A stretch of 64,000 nt of DNA, taken from assembly GCF_900100605.1 (NCBI RefSeq), contig NZ_FNCN01000004.1, forward strand, positions 186,001-250,000, read 5' to 3'. Numbering within the stretch: position 1 is the stretch's first letter; each line of letters opens with the position of its first letter. A model generated the notes under the pieces. The model was not told the DNA's origin. It searched no databases and saw nothing but the letters and a program-made list of their open reading frames with translations. Position numbers and translations under genes: made by a program. Shown here piece after piece: positions 46,408 through 55,953 of the stretch. The DNA comes from Sinosporangium album (GTDB lineage Bacteria; Actinomycetota; Actinomycetes; Streptosporangiales; Streptosporangiaceae).

Positions 46408-47994
46408 CTATCCAGGACTGTCGCCTCCGCTGTGCCCACCATGCCCACCATGCCCACCATGCCCACCATGCCTATTGTGCCCTTGATCGCTCGTGCGGTC
46501 GGGCGCCTCCCGCGGTGGGGCCTGCGTCGGCGTCACATGCGGACCCGCCGCGTAGATCCGGCCCGGCTCCATCACGGCGTTGCCGTACAGCTCAGGGATG
46601 GTCACGAACGCGTAGCCCTGGTCGCCGAGCTCCCTCAGGATGTGGGGCAGCGCCTCCACGGTGCCCGGCTGCGTATCGTGCAGCACGACGATCGAACCGT
46701 TCCGCGTCTGCTCCGTCACGGCCTTTCGGATCGTCGCGCTGTCGTAGCGCGGCAACTTGTGCGTGTCGATGTCGCCCGTCACGATCGCGAGCCCCATTCC
46801 CCTGGCGACGTCAGCCACCTCTTGGTCCACCTTGCCGTACGGCGGGCGCAGCAGCGCCGGCCGTTCCTGGGTGGCCGCGGCCACCGCGTCCTGGGTGCGC
46901 TCCACCTCGTCGAGGATCTTGCTCGCCGGCATGGTCGTAAGCGTGCGGTGCGACCACGAGTGATTGCCGATCAGATGGCCCGCGTCACGCATCTGCCGGA
47001 GTATCGCCGGATGCACCGACGCGTTGGGCCCGTTCACGAAGAAGGTCGCCCGTGCGTCGCGGGTCTTCAACGCCTTGAGGATCTTCTCCGTGGTCGGCCC
47101 CGGGCCGTCGAAGGTGAGAGCGACGCACTTGGTCGCGCGGCAGTTCACCGAACCCGCGCCGGAGCTCTTGGACGGCGGGCGCGGAGTGGCCGCCCCGAAG
47201 GCGCGTTCCACCTCGCCGGGAGAAGGTTCGCCCTGCGGCAGGTCGCTTCCGGCTCGGGAAGCGCTGGCGCGCTGTCCGGCCGTCGACAGCAGCGGCGCGA
47301 TCTCCTGGCGGTCTATGGCGACGGCCACGCGACCGGTGCTCTTTCCCGACACCTGGTAGTCGTCGAACTCCACGATGAGGTCGCCCCTCCGGTTGAAGAC
47401 CAGGGAGTCGAACATAGTGCGGCTCGCCACGACCCTTCCGGGAGTGATCTGCGCATGGCGCTTTCCCCCCTCGGTCCGCACCATCCTGGCCAGTTCGCTC
47501 AGCGCCTGGCCTTCTTTCAGGAGGTCGGCGGAATCGAGCGGCTTGTCGGCGGACTTGTCGTACCAGATTGTGCGGTGAGAGTTGAACCAGCGCCCGTCGG
47601 TGAATTGGCCGGTGCGCAGGCGGATGCCCACCATGGAAGGGGAAAGGCCCACGATGCGCCAATCCATGGTCAATTCCGGAAGGGTTTCCTGGCCGGCACG
47701 TGATTTCGCCGCGGTGAACGTGGCGACCTGGCGTTCGATCTCGGCCTGGAGATGTTTGTTCAGGGCGGCGGTGTTCTTGAACTGGGGATAGGAGATATGG
47801 ATGTGACTGCCCTTGTCCCTGGTGAGCTTGACCTGTGATGACAAACCCTCGACCTCGGTGGGGTCGATGTAATTGATCAACGTGGGGTCTGAAGGGACCG
47901 GGCGGTTTTCGGGTTCGGATACATCGGTTGCGCTATAGGCCACTGCTGTGATGGCTATCAGCGCCAGTCCGCCGATGCCGAGCAGTCTGCGCAT
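46408..47994 (-). CDS. exported NodB-type deacetylase with DUF3298-like domain and His-Gly tail
   Basis: Membrane-anchored or secreted protein of 528 residues. A signal/anchor helix lies at about 1-22 (LLGIGGLALIAITAVAYSA), then a PdaC/RsiV-like DUF3298 region (about 45-230), then a NodB domain (about 285-480). Zinc histidines are present (GNHSWSHRTL), as are RPPYGKVD and VVLHDTQPG. The first motif reads LTFDGPGP where LTFDDGP is normal, so one aspartate is missing. The C-terminus is a repeated His-Gly-Gly tail encoded by 9-bp repeats. The substrate may be peptidoglycan or the nearby polysaccharide. Confidence 0.82.
   Translation of the reverse strand: MRRLLGIGGLALIAITAVAYSATDVSEPENRPVPSDPTLINYIDPTEVEGLSSQVKLTRDKGSHIHISYPQFKNTAALNKHLQAEIERQVATFTAAKSRAGQETLPELTMDWRIVGLSPSMVGIRLRTGQFTDGRWFNSHRTIWYDKSADKPLDSADLLKEGQALSELARMVRTEGGKRHAQITPGRVVASRTMFDSLVFNRRGDLIVEFDDYQVSGKSTGRVAVAIDRQEIAPLLSTAGQRASASRAGSDLPQGEPSPGEVERAFGAATPRPPSKSSGAGSVNCRATKCVALTFDGPGPTTEKILKALKTRDARATFFVNGPNASVHPAILRQMRDAGHLIGNHSWSHRTLTTMPASKILDEVERTQDAVAAATQERPALLRPPYGKVDQEVADVARGMGLAIVTGDIDTHKLPRYDSATIRKAVTEQTRNGSIVVLHDTQPGTVEALPHILRELGDQGYAFVTIPELYGNAVMEPGRIYAAGPHVTPTQAPPREAPDRTSDQGHNRHGGHGGHGGHGGHSGGDSPG
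46434..46469. repeat. 9-bp tandem repeat encoding a His-Gly-Gly tail
   Basis: Four exact head-to-tail copies of GCCCACCAT; read on the minus strand they encode repeated Gly-His-Gly triplets at the C-terminus of the deacetylase. Copy number is likely to vary between strains. Confidence 0.9.
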
Positions 47995-48069
47995 GCTCGC
48001 CACGTTAACGGTGAAATATGCGTTTTTACTGGTCTTTGAGGGGAAGGGGGGGTGGTCTTTGACTGCGTA

Positions 48070-48108
48070 CCGTGACGCCTAGGTCACGGCGGCTCACCGG
48101 GTTAAGAT
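48070..48108 (+). promoter_or_regulatory. candidate promoter with Rex-like inverted repeat before the second nuo cluster
   Basis: CCGTGAC (48070-48076) and GTCACGG (48083-48089) are perfect arms with a 6-bp centre, giving GTGA-N8-TCAC, the half-site spacing of Rex operators. TAAGAT at 48103-48108 is a good -10 element and lies 6 bp before the nuoA ATG. The repeat covers the -35 position. Regulator assignment is inference: the outer bases differ from the usual Rex consensus. Confidence 0.5.
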
Positions 48109-48114
48109 CCGAGC

Positions 48115-48474
48115 ATGAGCTCCTATGCTCCCGTGATCGCCCTGTTCGCGATCGGCGTGGCCGTCTTCGCCGGGGCTCTGCTCGTCAACCGGCTCCTGCG
48201 CCCCACCCACTCCACGCCCGACAAACTCACGACCTACGAATGCGGCGTCGACCCCGTCGGCGAAGGCTGGGCGCAGTCGCAGGTCCGCTACTACGTCTTC
48301 ACCTACCTCTATGTGGTCTTCGCCGTGGACGCGGTGTTCCTCTTCCCCTGGGCCACGGTGTTCGCCCGCCCCGGCTACGGCATGACCACCCTCGTCGAGA
48401 TGTTCGTCTTCCTCGGCGTGATCGCCCTCGGCATCGTCTACGCCTGGCGAAAGCGCGTGCTCACCTGGACCTGA
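48115..48474 (+). CDS. nuoA: NADH-quinone oxidoreductase subunit A, second copy
   Basis: Three-helix membrane subunit of 119 residues. The conserved loop TTYECGVDPVGEGWAQSQVRYYVFTYLYVVFAVDAVFLFPW is intact, including the quinone-site cysteine. It opens the second nuo cluster. ATG 48115 lies 6 bp downstream of a TAAGAT -10 element without a ribosome-binding site, so the message is probably leaderless. nuoB follows after 97 bp. Confidence 0.93.
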   Translation: MSSYAPVIALFAIGVAVFAGALLVNRLLRPTHSTPDKLTTYECGVDPVGEGWAQSQVRYYVFTYLYVVFAVDAVFLFPWATVFARPGYGMTTLVEMFVFLGVIALGIVYAWRKRVLTWT

Positions 48475-48571
48475 CCCGGCCACGGACCCACACCGGCGCC
48501 CCGCGCCGGACCGGGGCCACCCGCGCCGGACCCGGACGGGCGACTCGCCTTGACCTGGGAGGGAGAGGAGA

Positions 48572-49093
48572 ATGCGAGATATGGCGGATCTCCCAATGCC
48601 CACCGTTCGCGTGGGGCCGCTCTCGCGGCTCGCTCCCAAACCCATGCGCTTCATCCTCAACTGGGGACGGCGCTACTCCCTGTGGGTGTTCAACTTCGGC
48701 CTCGCCTGCTGCGCCATCGAGTTCATCGCCACCTCGATGAGCCGCCACGACTTCATCAGGTTCGGAGTCATCCCCTTCGCCAACGGCCCCCGCCAGGCCG
48801 ACCTCATGATCGTCTCGGGCACCGTCACCGACAAGATGGCCCCGGCCGTCAAGCGTCTCTACGAGCAGATGCCCGACCCGAAATACGTCATCTCATTCGG
48901 AGCCTGCTCCAACTGCGGCGGGCCGTACTGGGACTCCTACTGCGTGACCAAGGGCGTCGACCAGATCATCCCCGTGGACGTCTACGTGCCGGGTTGCCCG
49001 CCCCGGCCCGAGGCCCTTCTGCACGGCATCATCAAGCTCCAGGAGAAGATCGCGGCCGAGTCCCTCGACGAGCGCTACGCGAGCCGCACATGA
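48572..49093 (+). CDS. nuoB: NADH-quinone oxidoreductase subunit B, second copy
   Basis: Subunit that carries the terminal 4Fe-4S cluster (N2) next to the quinone site, 173 residues. All four ligand cysteines are in place: LACCAIEF (two), FGACSNCGG, and VPGCPPRPE, so the cluster should form. It diverges from standard NuoB in the stretch [19 protein letters not shown] 48572 has GGGAGAGGAGAA upstream. The stop overlaps nuoC as ATGA. Confidence 0.93.
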   Translation: MRDMADLPMPTVRVGPLSRLAPKPMRFILNWGRRYSLWVFNFGLACCAIEFIATSMSRHDFIRFGVIPFANGPRQADLMIVSGTVTDKMAPAVKRLYEQMPDPKYVISFGACSNCGGPYWDSYCVTKGVDQIIPVDVYVPGCPPRPEALLHGIIKLQEKIAAESLDERYASRT

Positions 49094-49674
49094 GAGCCGC
49101 CCTCGAAGAACGGTACGGCTCGCGCGTCCGCCTGGCCGAATCCTTCGGCGAGACCACGGCCGACGTCGAACCCGCCGACTGGTACGGCGTGGCGGAGTTC
49201 GCCAGAGACACGCTGGGATGCGTGTTCTTCGACTGGCTGACCGGCGTCGACGAGCCGCCGGAGGCCCTGTCGGTCGTCGCCCACCTCTACGATCCCGCCG
49301 GGCACCGCCACCTGCTGCTCCGCACCCGGGTGCCCTCCGCCGACCCCGTGCTCCCCACCCTCACCGGGCTCTACCGGGGGGCGAACTGGCACGAACGCGA
49401 GACGTTCGAGATGTTCGGCGTCGTCTTCGACGGCCACCCGAACCTCGTGCCGCTGCTCCTCCCCGACGGGTTCGAAGGCCATCCCCTGCGCAAGGACTTC
49501 ATCCTCGCCTCCCGGGTCGCCAAACCGTGGCCGGGAGCCAAGGAACCCGGCGAATCCGGCCATGGCTCACCCAGCCGCCGCAAAACCCTGCCGCCGGGTG
49601 TGCCCACCGACTGGGCGCGCGAACACCCCCGCCCTCCCGCGGGCGGTGACCCGGAGAACGAGCCGCAAAGCTAG
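49090..49674 (+). CDS. nuoC: NADH-quinone oxidoreductase subunit C, second copy
   Basis: 30-kDa-type subunit of 194 residues, with the conserved core [47 protein letters not shown]. The C-terminal 45 residues are Pro/Arg-rich and low in complexity. In standard clusters nuoD (49-kDa, quinone-binding) comes next. Here nuoH follows directly and there is no NuoD fusion, so D is missing from this cluster. Confidence 0.92.
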   Translation: MRAALEERYGSRVRLAESFGETTADVEPADWYGVAEFARDTLGCVFFDWLTGVDEPPEALSVVAHLYDPAGHRHLLLRTRVPSADPVLPTLTGLYRGANWHERETFEMFGVVFDGHPNLVPLLLPDGFEGHPLRKDFILASRVAKPWPGAKEPGESGHGSPSRRKTLPPGVPTDWAREHPRPPAGGDPENEPQS

Positions 49675-49681
49675 GAGGAAA

Positions 49682-50635
49682 GTGGCCGAAGTCCTCGACC
49701 TCGCGATCAGGCTCATCCTGATCGTCGCCGCCTTCCTGGTGCTGCCGCTCGTCATCGGGCAGACCGAGCACAAGGTCATGGCGCACATGCAGTCGCGCCT
49801 CGGCCCCATGTACGCCGGAGGCTTCCACGGCTGGGCCCAGCTCATCGCCGACGGCGTGAAGTTCATGCAGAAAGAGGACGTCATCCCCGCCGCCGCGGAC
49901 CGGCGGATCTTCGCCATCGCCCCGGCCGTCGCGCTCGTGCCGTACCTCGTCGTGCTCGCGGTCATCCCCGTCGGCCCGGGACTCGTCGGTGCGGACCTCA
50001 ACGTGGGGCTGTTCTTCGTCCTCGCCGTCATGGGGGTCGGCGTGCTCGGTTCGATCATGGCCGGATGGTCGTCGGGCAACAAGTTCAGCCTTCTCGGCGG
50101 CATGCGGTCGGCCGCCCAGCTCGTATCGTACGAGCTGCCGCTGGTGCTCGCCACCTCCTCCGTCGCCATGGCGGCCGGCACCCTGTCCCTGCCCGGCATC
50201 GTCGAAGCGTGGGAGTGGTGGTGGCTGCCGTGGCAGGCGATCGGGCTCGCCGTCTTCTTCATCGCGGGTCTCGCCGAACTGCGCCGCCCGCCGTTCGACA
50301 TGCCCATCGCCGAATCCGAGATCATCATGGGGCCGATGACGGAATACACCGGCATCCGGTTCGCCCTCTTCATGCTGGCGGAATACGCGGGAATCGTCGT
50401 GCTGTCGGCCCTTACCACCGTGCTCTTCCTCGGAGGCTGGCACGGCCCCGTCCTGCCCGGCCCGGTCTGGACACTGATCAAGGTCTTCGCGCTGGCCTTC
50501 ATCGTCATCTGGGTCCGGGTCAGCTACCCGCGGCTTCGCGAGGACCAACTGCAGAAACTCGCCTGGGTCGGCCTCGTGCCCCTCGCCCTGCTCCAACTCG
50601 CCATCACCGGAGTCGTCAGAGTGTTCACGGCGTGA
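49682..50635 (+). CDS. nuoH: NADH-quinone oxidoreductase subunit H, second copy
   Basis: Membrane subunit of 317 residues, much shorter than the first copy (452) because it lacks the C-terminal tail. Motifs are present but altered: TEHKVMAHMQSRLGPMYAG for the first loop, LGSIMAGWSSGNKFSLLGGMRSAAQLVSYE, and LAELRRPPFDMPIAESEIIMG in place of the canonical ETNRxPFDLxEAE. GTG 49682 has a strong AGGAGG upstream. Confidence 0.93.
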   Translation: MAEVLDLAIRLILIVAAFLVLPLVIGQTEHKVMAHMQSRLGPMYAGGFHGWAQLIADGVKFMQKEDVIPAAADRRIFAIAPAVALVPYLVVLAVIPVGPGLVGADLNVGLFFVLAVMGVGVLGSIMAGWSSGNKFSLLGGMRSAAQLVSYELPLVLATSSVAMAAGTLSLPGIVEAWEWWWLPWQAIGLAVFFIAGLAELRRPPFDMPIAESEIIMGPMTEYTGIRFALFMLAEYAGIVVLSALTTVLFLGGWHGPVLPGPVWTLIKVFALAFIVIWVRVSYPRLREDQLQKLAWVGLVPLALLQLAITGVVRVFTA

Positions 50636-50676
50636 GCCGATGAGGCTGGTAGTTCACGATCCACGCCAGGTGCGAC

Positions 50677-51609
50677 ATGATGAGTAGCGTGGCGCATATC
50701 CCAGGAGAAGGGCTGGCCAAAGGGTTGGCTGTGACCCTGCGGCACATGCTCGACAAATCGGTGACCCAGCAATACCCCGAGGTCCAGCCGGATCTGCCTC
50801 CCCGCAGCCGGGGCGTCATCGCCCTGGTCGAGGAGAACTGCACCGTGTGCATGCTCTGCGCGCGCGAGTGCCCGGACTGGTGCATCTACATCGACTCGCA
50901 CAAGGAGACGCTGCCCGCCCCCGAAGGTGGCCGGCCACGCGCCCGCAACGTGCTCGACCGGTTCGCGATCGACTTCTCGCTGTGCATGTACTGCGGGATC
51001 TGCATTGAAGTGTGCCCGTTCGACGCCCTGTTCTGGGCGCCGGACTTCGAATACGCCGAGCACGACATTCTCGACCTCCTCCATGAGAAGGAGCGGCTGG
51101 GGTCGTGGGTCGAATCCGTCCCCCCGCCGCCCCCGCACGAGGTGGGCGCCGAGCCGCCCAAGGAGGTCGCGGGCGGTGGCCGTCCCGCCCGCGAGAGCCG
51201 TACGGCCCCGGCCCGCGCGGCCCAGAGCCCCGGCGCGTCGCAGCCCGTCGAGCAGCCTTCCGCGGAGGAGGCGGCCTCCCCGCGGGAGCGGCCCCGCGCA
51301 AGGACCGCCCCCCGCGACGTGCGGGGCATCCGGCCGCCGGGCGCGTTGCCCGCCAAGCCTGCGCCGGACGAGTCGGTGCCGGACGAGCCTGAGGCCGCCA
51401 AGCCTGCGCCCGCACCGCCGTCTGACCGGGCGTCCGGTGAGGAGCGGCCTCGGCGGCGTCTGAGCCCGCGGGATGTGCGGAACATCCGCCCCCCGGGCGC
51501 GTTGCCCGCCAAGCCGCCCGCCTCGGAGCCCGAACCGCCCGGCGGATCCGGCCCACCTGACCCCGGGGCCTCGAAGTCCCAGGAGCCGCCGGAGGACTCC
51601 ACGACATGA
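50677..51609 (+). CDS. nuoI: NADH-quinone oxidoreductase subunit I, second copy, with long repeat-containing tail
   Basis: Ferredoxin-like subunit with two intact 4Fe-4S motifs, [12 protein letters not shown] and [12 protein letters not shown], in the first 130 residues. It is 310 residues long, about 140 more than normal NuoI. The extension (from about residue 150) is Pro/Ala/Arg-rich and predicted disordered. It contains a 17-residue unit twice (51310-51360 and 51466-51516): [17 protein letters not shown] and [20 protein letters not shown] 50677 or 50680. Stop overlaps nuoJ as ATGA. Confidence 0.92.
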   Translation: MMSSVAHIPGEGLAKGLAVTLRHMLDKSVTQQYPEVQPDLPPRSRGVIALVEENCTVCMLCARECPDWCIYIDSHKETLPAPEGGRPRARNVLDRFAIDFSLCMYCGICIEVCPFDALFWAPDFEYAEHDILDLLHEKERLGSWVESVPPPPPHEVGAEPPKEVAGGGRPARESRTAPARAAQSPGASQPVEQPSAEEAASPRERPRARTAPRDVRGIRPPGALPAKPAPDESVPDEPEAAKPAPAPPSDRASGEERPRRRLSPRDVRNIRPPGALPAKPPASEPEPPGGSGPPDPGASKSQEPPEDSTT

Positions 51610-52139
51610 GCGAGGCGCCGTCCTACCTCTCCCCGACCGGGCATGAGATCGTTTTCCTGCTGCTGGGCGTGGTGGTCGTAGGGACGGGGCTGCTCGTGGT
51701 GACGACCCGGCAGGTGGTCCACGCGGCGCTCTGGCTGGTGGTGTGCCTCGGCGCGCTGGCGGGGTGCTACCTGGTGTTGACGGCGGAGTTCGTGGCGTGG
51801 GTCCAGGTGTTGATCTATGTCGGCGCGGTGGTGGTGCTGCTGCTGTTCGGCATCATGCTGACCCGGGCGCCGATCGGGCGTTCGCCCGACCTGGACAGCC
51901 GGAACAGGCCGGTGGCCGCGGTGGTGGCCCTGGCGACGGCGGCGGTGCTGGTCACCGTGGTGGTGGATGGCTTCCGCCATGCATATGTGGATTTGTCGCC
52001 TGGGAAGGGGACGGCTGAGGAAGTCGGCGTGGCGGTGTTCCGCTACTGGGTGCTGCCCTTCGAGGCGCTCTCGGTGCTCCTGCTCGCCGCGCTGGTCGGT
52101 GCCATCGTGATCTCCCGTACGGACATCAGGGGGAGATAA
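51606..52139 (+). CDS. nuoJ: NADH-quinone oxidoreductase subunit J, second copy
   Basis: Membrane subunit of 177 residues with five hydrophobic segments, including [22 protein letters not shown], the conserved third helix. It lacks the long hydrophilic tail of the first copy (253 residues). ATG 51606 overlaps the nuoI stop. nuoK starts at the next base after the stop. Confidence 0.92.
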   Translation: MSEAPSYLSPTGHEIVFLLLGVVVVGTGLLVVTTRQVVHAALWLVVCLGALAGCYLVLTAEFVAWVQVLIYVGAVVVLLLFGIMLTRAPIGRSPDLDSRNRPVAAVVALATAAVLVTVVVDGFRHAYVDLSPGKGTAEEVGVAVFRYWVLPFEALSVLLLAALVGAIVISRTDIRGR

Positions 52140-52547
52140 GTGCACATTGTCTATCCGGTCGTGGTCTCGGCGCTGCTGTTCTCGATCGGGGTGTACGGCG
52201 TGCTCGCCCGGCGCAACACGATCCTTGTGCTGATGTCGGTCGAGCTCATGCTCAACGCCGTCAACCTCAACCTGATCGCCTTCGACGTGTGGCTGGGGGA
52301 CCGGCTCCACGGCGGCCAGGTGCTCACTCTGTTCGTCATCGTCATCGCCGCCGCCGAGCTGGGACTCGGCCTCGCCATCGTCCTCGCCGTGTTCCGCAAC
52401 CGGCGGACCGTGGACCTCGACAGCCTCCGGGACCTCGCCGAGCCCGGCCCCGATTGCGACGCGGCGGGCCCTGATCGCGGTGTGGCGGGCCCCGCCCCCG
52501 CGCCGGGGCCGCGCCGCGGGACCGGCCAGGAGGGGGCGGCGACATGA
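52140..52547 (+). CDS. nuoK: NADH-quinone oxidoreductase subunit K, second copy
   Basis: Three-helix subunit with the conserved [18 protein letters not shown] and [18 protein letters not shown] segments. At 135 residues it is about 35 longer than usual owing to a Pro/Gly/Ala-rich tail ([14 protein letters not shown]). GTG 52140 directly follows the nuoJ stop. The stop overlaps nuoL as ATGA. Confidence 0.92.
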   Translation: MHIVYPVVVSALLFSIGVYGVLARRNTILVLMSVELMLNAVNLNLIAFDVWLGDRLHGGQVLTLFVIVIAAAELGLGLAIVLAVFRNRRTVDLDSLRDLAEPGPDCDAAGPDRGVAGPAPAPGPRRGTGQEGAAT

Positions 52548-54439
52548 TGGTCATGGTGGCCTGTGCCGTACTCCTGCCGTTTCTCGGGGCGGTGGGCGGA
52601 CTGCTCGGCCCGAGGGCGGTGCGGTTCGCGGCGCGGCGGGCGGCGTGGCGGGCGGTGCGGTTCGCGGCGTGGTTCGCGGTGGTGCCGACGGCGGTCGCCG
52701 CCATCCTGGCCGGGGTGGCGGCCGTGCGCGTGCTGCGCGGCGGGACGGGCGGGACGGCGGTGGCCGGAACGCTGACCGTGGTGGAGACCGGCTCCCTGCC
52801 GGTGGCCGTCGGGCTTGAGGTGACGCGGCTGTCGGCACTGACCGGGGTGCTGGTCACGGTGGTGGCACTCGCCGTACAGGTGTACTCGGTCGGCTATATG
52901 CGCGACGACCGGCGGTATCCGTCCTACAGCGCCTTCATCAGCCTGTTCACGAGCGCCATGCTCCTGGTGGTCTACGCGGCCGACCTGATCGTGCTGTACG
53001 TCGGCTGGGAGATCATGGGCCTGTGCTCGTATCTCCTGATCGGGCACTGGTGGGAGGACCGCGCGAACTCCCGGGCCGCGGTGAAGGCGTTCCTGGTGAC
53101 CCGCCTCGGCGACGTGGGCTTCCTGTTCGGGATCTTCGTCCTCGCCGTCGGTGCCGGCAGCTTCCGCATCGACGACGTGGTCACGAAATATCCGGCGATG
53201 TCGACGACTGTCCTCACCGTCGGCACCCTCCTCCTGCTCGTCGGTGTCGCCGGCAAAAGCGCCCAAGCCCCCCTGCACACCTGGCTTCCCGACGCCATGG
53301 CGGGCCCCACCCCGATCAGCGCCCTCATCCACGCCGCCACCATGGTCGCCGCCGGTATCTTCATCGTCGCCCGGCTGTTCCCCCTCTTCCTCGCCGCGCC
53401 CACCACGCTCGCCGTACTCGCGATCATGGCCGCGCTCGGCATGCTGGGCGCCGCCCTCGCCGCGCTGGCGCAAGACGACCTCAAACGCGTGCTCGCCTAC
53501 TCGACCATCAGCCAGCTCGCCTTCATGGCAGGCGCGCTCGCCGCCCGCGACGACGACGCCGCGATCTTCCACCTGTTCACCCACGGCGCGTTCAAGGCCC
53601 TGCTCTTCCTCTGCGCGGGCCTGATCATCCACCGCGCCGCCACCAACCTCATGAGCGGCATGGGGGGCCTGCGCCGCGCCATGCCGATCACCTTCGCCAC
53701 CACGACCATCGGCTTCGCCGCCCTCATGGGCCTGCCGCCCGCCAGCGGCTTCTTCAGCAAGGACGCCGCCCTCGCCGCCATGGGCGCCGCGCCGGGTGCC
53801 GCGCCCGGCACGGCGCCCGGTGCCGTGCCCAGTGCCGTGCCCAGTGCCGTGCCCGGTGCCGTGGGCTGGATCCTGTACGGCACAGCCCTCGCGACCGTCG
53901 CCGTCACCGGCGCCTACGCGACACGCGCGTGGTTGCGCACGTTCTTTGGCGAACCCCGCGCACAGACAGGCGACCACGCCCGAGAGGGCCCCGCCTCGAT
54001 GCTGTGGCCGGTGATCCTGCTGGCGGTGCCCGCCCTGCTGCTCGGCTTCGCCGTACCCGCCGCGCCGCACTGGGGGACGGCGGCGCTCAGCGTCGCGCTG
54101 GCGCTGCTTGGAGCGGGCGCCGTCTACGCCACCTGGCGCGGCGCCCCCGACGCCGACCCGGCCCGCCTGCTCGGCCCGCTACGGCGCGCCTGTGAACAGG
54201 CGTTCTACGTGGACACGGCCTACAACGCCCTGTTCGTGCGCCCGGTGCGGTGGCTTGCCCACGCGGTCGTGCGCGCCGACGACACGGTCGTGGACGGGGC
54301 CGTGCGGGGCTCCGGCCGTACCGCCCGAGGGCTGTCGGGCGTGCTGCGCCTCGCACAGAACGGCAACGCGCAGATCTACGTCAGCGGCCTCGTGGCCGGA
54401 CTGCTGATCATCGTGGTGGGGGCGGTGGTGCTCGGATGA
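52544..54439 (+). CDS. nuoL: NADH-quinone oxidoreductase subunit L, second copy
   Basis: Antiporter-like subunit of 631 residues. Key motifs are kept: [16 protein letters not shown] (helix-5 glutamate), [25 protein letters not shown], and [17 protein letters not shown]. After [10 protein letters not shown] it contains a low-complexity insertion of repeated GAxP-type tetrapeptides (DNA about 53783-53865), absent from the first copy. ATG 52544 (or 52547) has GGAGGGGG upstream. Confidence 0.93.
   Translation: MMVMVACAVLLPFLGAVGGLLGPRAVRFAARRAAWRAVRFAAWFAVVPTAVAAILAGVAAVRVLRGGTGGTAVAGTLTVVETGSLPVAVGLEVTRLSALTGVLVTVVALAVQVYSVGYMRDDRRYPSYSAFISLFTSAMLLVVYAADLIVLYVGWEIMGLCSYLLIGHWWEDRANSRAAVKAFLVTRLGDVGFLFGIFVLAVGAGSFRIDDVVTKYPAMSTTVLTVGTLLLLVGVAGKSAQAPLHTWLPDAMAGPTPISALIHAATMVAAGIFIVARLFPLFLAAPTTLAVLAIMAALGMLGAALAALAQDDLKRVLAYSTISQLAFMAGALAARDDDAAIFHLFTHGAFKALLFLCAGLIIHRAATNLMSGMGGLRRAMPITFATTTIGFAALMGLPPASGFFSKDAALAAMGAAPGAAPGTAPGAVPSAVPSAVPGAVGWILYGTALATVAVTGAYATRAWLRTFFGEPRAQTGDHAREGPASMLWPVILLAVPALLLGFAVPAAPHWGTAALSVALALLGAGAVYATWRGAPDADPARLLGPLRRACEQAFYVDTAYNALFVRPVRWLAHAVVRADDTVVDGAVRGSGRTARGLSGVLRLAQNGNAQIYVSGLVAGLLIIVVGAVVLG
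53783..53865 (+). repeat. 12-bp imperfect tandem repeat inside nuoL
   Basis: About seven imperfect copies of a 12-bp unit of the type GGTGCCGTGCCC encode Gly/Ser-Ala-x-Pro tetrapeptides in the loop after a membrane helix of the second NuoL. Likely made by slippage and probably variable between strains. Confidence 0.8.
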
Positions 54440-55953
54440 CACCCGTGCCGGCCCTGGCCGTGCCTGTCCTGATCGTCTCTGTCCTGATCGTGCCCGCCCT
54501 CGGGGCCGCCCTGCTGCTCGGGCTCCGCCTCCAGGTCAGGGCGCTCAAGATGTACGGGCTCGCCGTCTCCGGGCTCACCCTCGTGCCCGTCGTCGCGATG
54601 GCCGTCACCTTCGACTACCGGCGGGCCGCGCAGATCCAGCACGAGGTGGACCTGCCCTGGATCCCCGGCCTCGACCTCAGATTCCACCTCGGCGTGGACG
54701 GGATCTCCCTACCGCTCGTCGCCCTCACCGCCCTGCTGACCTTCCTGTGCTTCGTCTACCTGTCCGGCGATCGGCGAACCGAGCGGCTCAGAGCGATGAT
54801 GTCCGCCCTGCTCCTGCTCGAAGTCGGGATGCTCGGCACATTCCTCGCCCTCGACCTTCTGCTCTTCTTCGTGTTCTTCGAAGTCGTGCTGATCCCGATG
54901 TACTTCGTCATCGCGATCTGGGGAGGCCCCGGCCGGCGCGCGGCGGCGCTGAAGTTCATCCTTTACACGCTGCTCGGGTCCGTGGTCCTGCTGCTCGGCC
55001 TTCTGCTCATCTGGTCGCAGACCGGCACACTCGACATCGTCGCCCTAGCCCACAGCCAGGGGGCGGCCCTGCCGCGCGCCGTGCAGATCGTCGCCTTCGT
55101 CACCATCGGTCTGGGCCTGGCGGTCAAAACCCCGATGTGGCCGCTGCACACCTGGCTGCCCGACGCGCACACCGAAGCCCCCACCGTCGGCTCTGTCCTG
55201 CTCGCCGGGGTGCTCCTGAAAATGGGCACGTACGGCTTCGCCCGCATCGCCATCCCCGTCCTGCCCGACGGCGCCCACGCCGTCGCCCCCTGGCTCGGCG
55301 CGTTCGCCGTCGTCGGCATCGTGTACGGCGCGCTCGCCTGCCTGGCCCAGCGCGACCTCAAACGGATGATCGCCTACTCGTCCGTCGGCCACATGGGCTT
55401 CGTCCTGCTGGGCTTCGCCACCCTCACCCCCGTCGGCGTCAACGCCGCCCTGTTCGGCAACATCGCCCACGGCCTCATCACCGGCCTGCTGTTCTTCCTC
55501 GCCGGCGCCGTCAAGGACAGGTACGGCACCGCCGACATGGCCGAGCTCGGCGGAGGGATGCTGGGGCGTCTGCCGTACCTCGGCTCACTCCTCACCTTCG
55601 CCTGCATCGCCTCACTAGGGTTGCCGGGCCTTGCGGGGTTCTGGGGGGAGATGTTGGCGCTGTTCGGCGCGTTCGAGCCCGCCGAAGGGCTGTCCCGGCC
55701 GCTGTTCCTGGTGTTCATGGCGGTGGGTGGCCTCGGCACGGTCCTCACCGCGGCCTACTTCCTGGTCATGCTGTCCCGCGTCACCCACGGCCCGCCCGGC
55801 CCCCTCACCCCCTCGGCCGTCGGGGACGTCCGCACGTTCGAGCTGAGCGCCTGGGTGCCGCTCGTGCTGCTCATCCTGGTGTTCGGCCTCTGGCCGAAAG
55901 CCCTCCTCGCGATCACCGACCCGGCCGTGCAGACCTTCCTGGAGGCGCGATGA
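54436..55953 (+). CDS. nuoM: NADH-quinone oxidoreductase subunit M, second copy
   Basis: Antiporter-like subunit of 505 residues with FFEVVLIPMYFVIAIWGG (helix-5 glutamate), [32 protein letters not shown], and DLKRMIAYSSVGHMGFVLLG. It keeps the canonical HTEAPTxGS segment better than the first copy does. ATG 54436 overlaps the nuoL stop as ATGA; the stop overlaps nuoN as ATGA. Confidence 0.94.
   Translation: MTPVPALAVPVLIVSVLIVPALGAALLLGLRLQVRALKMYGLAVSGLTLVPVVAMAVTFDYRRAAQIQHEVDLPWIPGLDLRFHLGVDGISLPLVALTALLTFLCFVYLSGDRRTERLRAMMSALLLLEVGMLGTFLALDLLLFFVFFEVVLIPMYFVIAIWGGPGRRAAALKFILYTLLGSVVLLLGLLLIWSQTGTLDIVALAHSQGAALPRAVQIVAFVTIGLGLAVKTPMWPLHTWLPDAHTEAPTVGSVLLAGVLLKMGTYGFARIAIPVLPDGAHAVAPWLGAFAVVGIVYGALACLAQRDLKRMIAYSSVGHMGFVLLGFATLTPVGVNAALFGNIAHGLITGLLFFLAGAVKDRYGTADMAELGGGMLGRLPYLGSLLTFACIASLGLPGLAGFWGEMLALFGAFEPAEGLSRPLFLVFMAVGGLGTVLTAAYFLVMLSRVTHGPPGPLTPSAVGDVRTFELSAWVPLVLLILVFGLWPKALLAITDPAVQTFLEAR

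Noticed and set aside
48070-48089. Crp/Fnr site before the second nuo cluster
   Set aside because: Half-sites GTGA and TCAC are 8 bp apart rather than the 6 bp of Crp/Fnr sites, so a Rex-like site fits better.
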